NCBI RefSeq assembly: GCF_019131995.1
Contig: NZ_JAHONA010000012.1
Location: 1 to 54,329, forward strand
Reading direction: 5' to 3'
Source: Collinsella aerofaciens
GTDB lineage: Bacteria; Actinomycetota; Coriobacteriia; Coriobacteriales; Coriobacteriaceae
Length of the DNA: 54,329 bases
Made by a program: the position numbers and the translations under genes. The notes under the pieces were generated by a model that ran no database searches, was not told the origin of the DNA, and saw nothing but the letters and a program-made list of their open reading frames with translations. This document shows positions 8,224 to 14,409 of this stretch, one piece after another (positions within the stretch are counted from its first letter, which is position 1; the number at the start of each line of letters is the position of its first letter).

Positions 8224-8247
8224 GGCGAAACGCCAGATTGGAGCTCC

Positions 8248-9446
8248 ATGAACGATTTCTCCTTCTACTCCCCCACCCGCTTTGTCTTTGGGCGAAAAGC
8301 GACCGACAAGGTTGGGGGACTCTGTCCGCCTCCGGCTACCGCTGAGCGCTCATTGTCTACGGCAGGGGTTCCGCAGTTCGCTGCGGAACGCTCGTCCGCG
8401 TGAGGGCATCGCTCGATGCCGCGGGCGTGGAGCACATCGGGCTTGGAGGGGTGCGTCCAAACCCCGAAATAGGCTTGGCACGAGAAGGCGTCATGCTCGC
8501 ACGGGCAAACGACGCCGACATCATCCTGCCCGTGGGCGGCGGCTCCGTCATGGACTGCGCGAAGGCCATCGCACTGGGGCGGTATACGACGGCGACGTAT
8601 GGGACTTCTTCCGCAAGCGCGCCGTTCCCGCCGACCGCATCGACGTCGCCTGCGTGGTGACCATCCCCGCATCCGGTTCCGAGGCCTCTAACTCCTGCGT
8701 TATCAGCAACGACGAGGAGCACCTCAAATGCAGCATTAACACGGACCTCAACCGCCCGGCCATCGCCTTCCTCGACCCGGAGCTGACCTTCAGCCTGCCC
8801 GCCTGCCAGACCGCCGCGGGAGTGACCGACATGATCGCCCATATCATGGAGCGACTCTTCTCCGGCGAGCCCGCCGTGGGCGTAACCGACAACATCGCCT
8901 GCGGGCTAGTGCGCGCCGCGAGGGAGGCGGCGCCCAAGGTGATGGAGAACCCCGATGACTACGACGCCCGCGCCGAGATCATGTGGGTGGGTACGCTCGC
9001 CCGTAACGCCCTGCGCGACGGCGATTGGACCTGCCGCGGCCTTGAGCACGAGCTATCCGCACTGGACACCAAGATCACGCACGGCGCCGGCCTCGCCGTC
9101 ATCTTCCCCGCCTGGATGCGCTACGTATGGCGAGAGCACCCTGAGCGCTTCCTGGAGTTCAGCGCCCAGGCCCTTGGCATCGAACCCATCGATTCGGACG
9201 CGGACGAGCTCGATGTGGAGGTAACCCCCGAGCAGGCAATCGAGTACGCGGTCGAACCGACCATCGACGAGCTGCAGGATTTCTTCGTCTCGCTGGGAAT
9301 GCCGCGCGCTATCGGAGTTCGGAGTCACCGAGGACGATATCGAAAAGATGATTCCGGGCCTCAAGATCAACCGCGGAGAGCTCTTCGGCAGCTTCAGGAA
9401 GCTCACGCTGGACAACGCGAGAAAGATTTACCGCAGCGCACTCTAG
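8248..9446 (+). pseudogene. Iron-containing alcohol dehydrogenase (YqhD/BDH-like), multiply disrupted
   Basis: ATG 8248 begins MNDFSFYSPTRFVFGRKA, a typical Fe-ADH start. The reading frame then needs four repairs: loss of one G in the run at 8313-8318 (frame 1 to 3), a TGA at 8343-8345 inside GYR-ALIVYG, loss of one G near 8576-8580 (frame 3 to 2), and a two-base GC loss near 9304-9311 (frame 2 to 3). Conserved pieces include the GGGSVMDCAKAIA nucleotide loop, PASGSEASN, and the metal-site region around GLEHELSALDTKITHG. The final frame ends KIYRSAL at the TAG at 9444-9446. Intact homologues are about 390 aa, so the full length is present but dead. Two of the shifts are in G runs, so sequencing error should be excluded. 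Confidence 0.88.
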
Positions 9447-9480
9447 GAAACAGATGCCAGTCCCCCACGGGCGAGCAGCA

Positions 9481-9817
9481 CGGCGGCCCCCGCAAACCAG
9501 AAACGGCGCCGCTCCCGCGACGCCGTCATATTCCCTGGTGCCCCCGGGCGGATTCGAAAACTCCCCCGCGGGGAAATTGGTGGCGCGGGTGTCGACGGCC
9601 CGCATCCGCCGGCGGCCCCCGCAAACCAGAAACGGCGCCGCTCCCGCGACGCCGTCATATTCCCTGGTGCCCCCGGGCGGATTCGAAAACTCCCCCGCGG
9701 GGAAATTGGTGGCGCGGGTGTCGACGGCCCGCATCCGCCGGCGGCCCCCGCAAACCAGAAACGGCGCCGCTCCCGCGACGCCGTCATATTCCCTGGTGCC
9801 CCCGGGCGGATTCGAAC
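9481..9817. repeat. 129-bp tandem repeat, about 2.6 copies, carrying tRNA 3' ends
   Basis: Units start at 9481, 9610 and 9739 (period exactly 129). Each contains TGGTGCCCCCGGGCGGATTC, the complement of the T-loop side, acceptor 3' strand and CCA of the adjacent tRNA-Arg. The third copy merges into the real tRNA at about 9817. Each full unit also carries GCGGGTGTCGACGG, found on the opposite strand of the tRNA variable/T arm, so part of the unit is an inverted relative of the tRNA. Because 129 is divisible by three, long spurious ORFs cross it. Confidence 0.92.
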
Positions 9818-9869
9818 CGTCGACACCCGCTTTAGGAGAGCGGTGCTCTATCCCCTGAGCTACGGAGGC
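9794..9869 (-). tRNA. tRNA-Arg (anticodon CCT)
   Basis: On the minus strand the cloverleaf folds as acceptor GCCTCCG/CGGGGGC, D-arm GCTC/GAGC, anticodon stem CCGCT/AGCGG with loop CTCCTAA (anticodon CCT, reading AGG), a 5-nt variable loop and a T-arm with TTCGAAT. CCA is encoded. One A-C mismatch is present in the T stem. A plausible -10 TACACT lies upstream near 9879-9884. Its 3' half is copied in the adjacent tandem repeat. Confidence 0.9.
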
Positions 9870-10034
9870 ATGTTGTACTAGTGTAGCAGATTTACCCCTT
9901 TGCCATGTAGCGCATGGCCACTCATCGAGAAGGCTCTATAGCGAATAGTTTCCGAGGGCAATCCTCAATATCGGAAAGAATAACCCGGAATAACGCGAAA
10001 TAATGGGACAAGCTTTCCCAACTGGCCCTCAAAA

Positions 10035-10080
10035 GGAAAATGCATCCCGGAATGAGAACAAATTCCGGGATGCATTTTCC
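10035..10080 (-). terminator. 19-bp perfect palindrome, terminator/REP downstream of the mannose PTS operon
   Basis: Arms 10035-10053 and 10062-10080 are perfectly complementary (core GCATCCCGGAAT) with an 8-nt loop; on the minus strand the second arm ends TTTTCCTTTTG. It shares the GCATCCCG/GGGATGC core with palindromes near 36125 and 50888, so it may be a member of a repeat family reused as a terminator. Confidence 0.7.
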
Positions 10081-10098
10081 GCCATCTATCGCCAACGA

Positions 10099-10497
10099 TT
10101 AGCTGTCTCTGTGGAAAAGGCTCTTGATGGCAGCGGGGATGCTCTTGGCGCCCTTGGCCGTCACATCGATAAAGTCGGGCGAACGCACAAGCTTATCCTC
10201 GTCGACGTACTTGCGGACAGCACGAAGCGTCTCTTTGTCGTCGCGCGTCGAAAACGTAAAGTGACCGTTGTCCTTGGTGAAGATGGCAAAACGCGTAATC
10301 TTCTTGGTGCCGCGCAAAACCTCGGCGGCAATATAGTCGACCTCGTCCCACGGGATTTGAATATAATCCTCGGGATTGCGCTCGTTATAGTACTCGAACG
10401 CCTTATTGCCCACCATCACGTTACCGTGGCTGGTAAGCCCCATCAGGCAGGTTGCCGGCGTTGCCAGATCGACCGTGCTGTTCTGAGATTGCGCCAT
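10099..10497 (-). CDS. DUF956 family protein (ManO-like) of the mannose PTS operon
   Basis: 132 aa from ATG 10497 (MAQSQNSTVDLATPATCLMG), with a GGAGGGCGAGG purine stretch just upstream. An upstream in-frame ATG at 10545 is poorly placed. Motifs such as LTSHGNVMVGNKAFEYYN and IPWDEVDYIAAEV are characteristic of the DUF956 family, which is encoded almost exclusively next to mannose-class PTS operons. Its role is not firmly established; a regulatory or accessory function for the PTS is the usual suggestion. It is the last gene of the operon, 120 bases after EIID, with a strong hairpin terminator downstream. Confidence 0.85.
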   Translation of the reverse strand: MAQSQNSTVDLATPATCLMGLTSHGNVMVGNKAFEYYNERNPEDYIQIPWDEVDYIAAEVLRGTKKITRFAIFTKDNGHFTFSTRDDKETLRAVRKYVDEDKLVRSPDFIDVTAKGAKSIPAAIKSLFHRDS

Positions 10498-10617
10498 GCG
10501 CGCCTCGCCCTCCAAATAAAACAATCGGACCGCATCCAGTGTACCCACCGGGTGCGGTCCGTTTCAATGGCTCAAAAGCCCTTGCCTAGCAATTCTCGGT
10601 CTTAAGCCGAAACGTGC

Positions 10618-11538
10618 TTACATGAAGCCGCAGACGCGACCGATGATGCCGATGGCGAAGAGAGCCAGGATGATGACGATCGGGCTGACCTTCTTCTTGA
10701 GGAGCTTGCAGACCAGCAGGGTCAGGCACACGGCGGCAAGGCCGGGGATGAGCTGATCGAGGTTGGCCTGAAGCGTGGTGACCTTCACCTGATCAAGGGC
10801 GTTAGCACCGATGGAGTTATACATCGTCAGTGCTTCCTTGACACCCTCAGAACCGGAGGGCAGGTTAGCCCAGTCGATAAAGGCGCCAGCAGACTGCGTG
10901 ACCTTGGAGACGACCGGGGTGAAGGAGATGGACACCCAGCGCTCGACCAGGGCGCCGATGATGAACATACCCAGGATGGATGCACCCTCGGTGACCTTGC
11001 CCATCAGACCGCCGGAGAGGTCCTTGGCGATGGAGGAGCCGACCTTGTAGCCAAACTCCTGCGTGTACCACAGGAAGGCGTAACGAATGATGTTCCACGC
11101 GAAGAAGAACAGCAGCGGACCGGCGATGCTGCCGGACAGGGCCAGGGAAGCGCCCAGAGCGCCCAGAATCGGGCGAAGGGTGAACCAGAAGGCGGGGTCG
11201 CCGACGCCGGCGAGCGGGCCCATCATACCGACCTTGACGCCCTGAATGGCGACGTCGTCAATCGGAGCACCGTTGGCGCGTTCCTCCTCGAGAGCGAGGG
11301 TAACGCCAATGACGGGGGCGGAAACATAGGGGTGGGTGTTATAGAACTCCAGGTGGCGCTTAAGAGCGACAATCTGGTCATCCTTGCTGGTGTAGAGCTT
11401 CTTGATCGCAGGGATCATTGCGAAGCACCAGCCGCCGTTCTGCATACGCTCGTAGTTCCACGAGCCCTGAAGGAACTGATGACGGAAGCAAACCTTCTTG
11501 CGGTCAGCCTTGGTGAGCTGAATCTTGTTCTCTGCCAT
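10618..11538 (-). CDS. manZ: PTS mannose-specific EIID
   Basis: 306 aa from ATG 11538 (MAENKIQLTKADRKK); a GTG at 11547 is possible but would sit on the ribosome binding site. The sequence contains FLQGSWNYERMQNGGWCFAMIPAIKKLY and GMMGPLAGVGDPAFWFTLRPI, hallmarks of ManZ-type EIID, and several C-terminal membrane helices ending at GRVCGFM. It is closer to classical ManZ than the EIID at 5183. It follows EIIC by 16 bases in the operon EIIAB-EIIC-EIID-DUF956. Confidence 0.93.
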   Translation of the reverse strand: MAENKIQLTKADRKKVCFRHQFLQGSWNYERMQNGGWCFAMIPAIKKLYTSKDDQIVALKRHLEFYNTHPYVSAPVIGVTLALEEERANGAPIDDVAIQGVKVGMMGPLAGVGDPAFWFTLRPILGALGASLALSGSIAGPLLFFFAWNIIRYAFLWYTQEFGYKVGSSIAKDLSGGLMGKVTEGASILGMFIIGALVERWVSISFTPVVSKVTQSAGAFIDWANLPSGSEGVKEALTMYNSIGANALDQVKVTTLQANLDQLIPGLAAVCLTLLVCKLLKKKVSPIVIILALFAIGIIGRVCGFM

Positions 11539-11554
11539 ATGTATCACTCCCCTC

Positions 11555-12373
11555 CTACTCGTAATCGTTCAGAATGTCGCCGAGCGGGTCGCCGGAGCCA
11601 CCGCCCATGCCGCCACCCTGCTTGGCCAGATCCTTAAGGCCAAGGTAGATGAGGGCAAGGGAGATGCCGATGAGGCCAAGGGCGATCAGCGTGAGCTGAG
11701 GGATGGCAGCAAGGACAAAGCCGAGGATGAAGAACGGCCAGGTCTCCTTGGTGGCCATCATGTTGATGACCATGGCGTAACCGACGGAAGCGACCATGCC
11801 GCCGCCGACAGCCATGCCGCCGGACAGCCAGTCGGGCATAGCGTTAAGCGCGTTGGTAACAGCCTCGGCCGGGATGATGCACAGAAGTACTGCCGGGATG
11901 GCGATACGAAGGCCCTGCATGAGGATGGCAGCGTACTGCCAGCGCTCGATGCCGGAGAAGTCGCCCTTCTCGGCGCAACCGTCCATGGCGTGAGCGATAG
12001 CGGTAGCCAGGGTACGGCAGATCATGGTCAGGAACAGACCAGCGACCGACAGCGGGACGGCGACGGCGATGGCGGCGGTAACGGCCTTGGCCGAATCGGT
12101 GGCGCCGCCGTTGAGGGCGAGCACCATGATGATCGAAGAAGCGACCGAAGCCAGAGCGGCATCAGGCGCGACGGCGGCGCCAACGTTAGCCCAGCCAAGG
12201 GCCATCATCTGGAGCGAACCGCCCAGGAGGATGCCCTCCTGAAGGTGACCGGTTACGAGACCGATAAGCGTGCATGCCACGAGCGGCTGATGGAACTGGA
12301 ACTCATCCAGAATGCCTTCCATACCGGCAAGCAACGCGACAATCGCAACAAGCAGAATAGTGATTGCAGACAT
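11555..12373 (-). CDS. manY: PTS mannose-specific EIIC
   Basis: 272 aa membrane protein of ManY type: MSAITILLVAIVALLAGMEGILDEFQFHQPLVACTL at the N-terminus, then the GGSLQMMALGWANVGAAVAPD motif and repeated Gly/Ala-rich helices. It forms the sugar channel with ManZ. It is tightly spaced with its neighbours (18 bases after EIIAB, 16 before EIID). The C-terminus is Gly-rich (KQGGGMGGGSGD), an ordinary feature of this family. Confidence 0.93.
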   Translation of the reverse strand: MSAITILLVAIVALLAGMEGILDEFQFHQPLVACTLIGLVTGHLQEGILLGGSLQMMALGWANVGAAVAPDAALASVASSIIMVLALNGGATDSAKAVTAAIAVAVPLSVAGLFLTMICRTLATAIAHAMDGCAEKGDFSGIERWQYAAILMQGLRIAIPAVLLCIIPAEAVTNALNAMPDWLSGGMAVGGGMVASVGYAMVINMMATKETWPFFILGFVLAAIPQLTLIALGLIGISLALIYLGLKDLAKQGGGMGGGSGDPLGDILNDYE

Positions 12374-12391
12374 GTATCGGACCCTCCTTTA

Positions 12392-13381
12392 CTATGCTTG
12401 AGCGGCCAGTTCGGCCTTAGCTTTCTTCAACATGGCGTCGAGATCCTCGGAGGAATCCGAAGGAACCTTGCGAACCTCGAACTTGACGCCCTTGGCCTTG
12501 AGAGCCTCGAGAGTCTTAACGTCGTCATCGCCCATAGCGACGGCGTTGGTGACGACGACCTTGCCCTTGGAGTGAGCCATGGAACCGATGTTGACTTCCT
12601 TGATGTCGACGCCGGCCTCGATGGCCTTGAGCAGATCCTGCGGGTTCTCGAAGAGCAGCATGGCCTTGGTGTCACCAAAGCGCGTGTCCTTGACGACCTC
12701 GGCCATCTTCTTGATGGGAACGACGTTGGCATGGACTCCCGGAGGGGCAGCCTGCTCGATCATGGTCTTGCGGAGCTCGTCGTGAGCAACGCCGTCGGAA
12801 ACCACGATGATGCGGTTGGGGTTGATCTGCTTGGTCCACGTGGTGACCACCTGACCATGCAGCAGACGGGTGTCGATACGGACGTGGGCAATCTTGATGC
12901 GCCCGTCGCCGATGACCGTTCCCGGAGGGATGGCGCCTGCAGGAGCAGCAGCGGCCGCAGCCGGCTTCTTCTCCTCGGGCTCCAGAGACTCGGGCTTGAC
13001 GCGCACGCCAGCCTTAGCCTCAGTCACGAGATGTTTTGCGATCGCATGTGCAGTGTTCTTTGCGTCAAAGCGCTGCGAATATGCCTCGATGAGCATAGGC
13101 AGGTTGACACCGGTGACGATAGCCCAGGAATCGTGGCCCTCGATGAGCCCGCTGATCTGGTTGAACGGCGTGCCGCCCCACAGATCAACGAGGAAGAGCA
13201 CCTGCTCCTGGTCCTCGAAGGAAGCGACTGCTTCCTCGACCTTGGCACGGAAATCGTCGGGGCCCATGCTCGGCTCGAGCGAGACCACGGCAACAGACGG
13301 TTGATCGCCAAAGACCATCGAGCCCGTCTGCTTGATTCCAGCAGCCAAGTCCCCGTGGCTAGCAAGAACAATACTTACCAT
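12392..13381 (-). CDS. manX: PTS mannose-specific EIIAB fusion
   Basis: 329 aa from ATG 13381; AAAGGAGG lies 8 bases upstream, so the in-frame GTG at 13384 is not needed. EIIA domain about 1-130 with phospho-His9 (MVSIVLASHG) and VDLWGGTPFN; an Ala/Pro/Glu linker about 131-160; EIIB domain about 165-329 with RIDTRLLHGQVV carrying the second phospho-His. It transfers phosphate from HPr to mannose/glucose-type sugars at ManYZ. It is the first gene of the operon, with a 400-base regulatory region upstream. Confidence 0.94.
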   Translation of the reverse strand: MVSIVLASHGDLAAGIKQTGSMVFGDQPSVAVVSLEPSMGPDDFRAKVEEAVASFEDQEQVLFLVDLWGGTPFNQISGLIEGHDSWAIVTGVNLPMLIEAYSQRFDAKNTAHAIAKHLVTEAKAGVRVKPESLEPEEKKPAAAAAAPAGAIPPGTVIGDGRIKIAHVRIDTRLLHGQVVTTWTKQINPNRIIVVSDGVAHDELRKTMIEQAAPPGVHANVVPIKKMAEVVKDTRFGDTKAMLLFENPQDLLKAIEAGVDIKEVNIGSMAHSKGKVVVTNAVAMGDDDVKTLEALKAKGVKFEVRKVPSDSSEDLDAMLKKAKAELAAQA

Positions 13382-13451
13382 CACATAACCTCCTTTTTGT
13401 CTACGTAATTCCTACACGACATGAAAGGAGTATACCTGTTTGCTTTGTGGA

Positions 13452-13457
13452 ATTATA
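13452..13457 (-). promoter_or_regulatory. Candidate -10 box of the mannose PTS operon
   Basis: A perfect TATAAT on the minus strand lies 70 bases upstream of the manX start; no good -35 is evident. The AT-rich leader upstream contains two copies of TTTGTTTAAAC (near 13482 and 13648), palindromic in GTTTAAAC, possible operator sites. Apart from these and the repeats at 13700-13786 I see no gene in 13385-13786. Confidence 0.5.
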
Positions 13458-13696
13458 GCTAAAACTGCAAAAGGTTGGATTATTTGTTTAAACGTCAAGG
13501 TTTGTTACAAGTTGATTACGTTACTGCTTTTTGACTCATTACACGACAAGGCGTCGCTCATCAAGCCATGCCTTTTACAGATACAAGCAGGCTGTTCATT
13601 AATATCGATTTTAGGCAAGCGCGAATGCGCTTGTACTGCCGCCATTTTGTTTAAACAGACATGGCTTGACTATTAGCGTGACTTATGCACTAGCGC

Positions 13697-13786
13697 AAGT
13701 AGTCATTGGGGACGTTCTTAAACGACTAGTCGTTGGGGACGTCCTTGATTGACTGGTCATGTAAGAGCGTCCTCAACGACTAGGGG
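13697..13786. repeat. AGTCATT/GGGGACGTTC dispersed palindrome cluster
   Basis: Contains several variants of AGTCATTGGGGACGTTC, with inverted partners such as GCGTCCTCAACGACTA. The same module recurs at about 31365, 51105, 53845 and 54130. It directly follows the hypA stop. Confidence 0.75.
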
Positions 13787-14215
13787 CTAGACGATGTGGA
13801 GAGGGTTGGCGGCGTCGACGGCGTCGGGGGCGTCGGAGGGGTCATCGGGAACAGTGTCTGCCGGGTCCTCGTCGGGGGTCTCGATCTGTTTGATCATGAC
13901 CTCTTGGCCCTGCAGCAAATAGGTCTCGCCGCTACCGCAATGGGGACAGGTCTTGCCGTGCTCGACTGTCGAATAGTCGCGGCCGCACGTCTCGCAATGT
14001 GTCACGGCCTCAACGGGCTCCACGATAAGCTCTGCACCCTCGGTGATGGGCTTTTTATCTGCCGCCCAGCGCCAAGCGTCGAGTAGCAAGTCGGGAACGA
14101 CGCCCGAGACCTCGCCCAGCAGCAGCGTGACGCTCGAAACGCGACGCACGCCATTGGCGCGCGCCACGTTCTCGACATCGCGAATGATGTGATAGACGAT
14201 CCCCAGCTCGTGCAC
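13787..14215 (-). CDS. hypA: Hydrogenase nickel-incorporation protein HypA
   Basis: 142 aa, GTG start at 14215 (MHELGIVYHIIRDVE), preceded by AAGGA about 8 bases upstream. His2 is the conserved nickel ligand. The zinc site is CETCGRDY...CPHCGSGE. The C-terminal tail is unusually long and acidic (PDEDPADTVPDDPSDAPDAVD), about 25 residues beyond typical HypA. HypA delivers Ni to the [NiFe]-hydrogenase large subunit, normally with HypB. It sits apart from the hypFCDE genes at 44973-50070, next to a large Fe-S flavoprotein; no hypB or hydrogenase structural gene is in the window. Confidence 0.93.
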   Translation of the reverse strand: MHELGIVYHIIRDVENVARANGVRRVSSVTLLLGEVSGVVPDLLLDAWRWAADKKPITEGAELIVEPVEAVTHCETCGRDYSTVEHGKTCPHCGSGETYLLQGQEVMIKQIETPDEDPADTVPDDPSDAPDAVDAANPLHIV

Positions 14216-14227
14216 TTTTAATTCCTT

Positions 14228-14266
14228 CCGCCGTTCTAACGAACGGCGGTCGGCTTGACGCTGCGC
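14228..14266 (+). repeat. Short hairpin module upstream of hypA, shared with the hypD-hypE gap
   Basis: CCGCCGTTC (14228-14236) and GAACGGCGG (14241-14249) around TAAC, followed by GACGCTGCGC. The same hairpin and right flank occur at 48958-48996. The reverse complement matches the terminal hairpin plus GCAGCGTCG of the composite element at 31404 and 51146. Confidence 0.8.
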
Positions 14267-14409
14267 GAGTCCCAGACGGGCGATCTGCCTTTCAATCGTC
14301 GGGCATGGGCAAAAGCCCTATGCCCTCCTCTTTCAAGGCACCTCGCCACGCCTGGGACCCGCTCGCTGTCCAACCGCCCTCTGCGCCGTTCACTTACTTG
14401 TTAGGTCTC

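Noticed and set aside
9309..9826. Repetitive ORFs across the 129-bp repeat
   Set aside because: They exist on several frames only because the period is divisible by three; the sequence contains tRNA pieces and has no start context.
13440..13676. 78-codon plus-strand ORF in the AT-rich mannose PTS leader
   Set aside because: No ribosome binding site, odd composition, and it overlaps the probable promoter and operator region.
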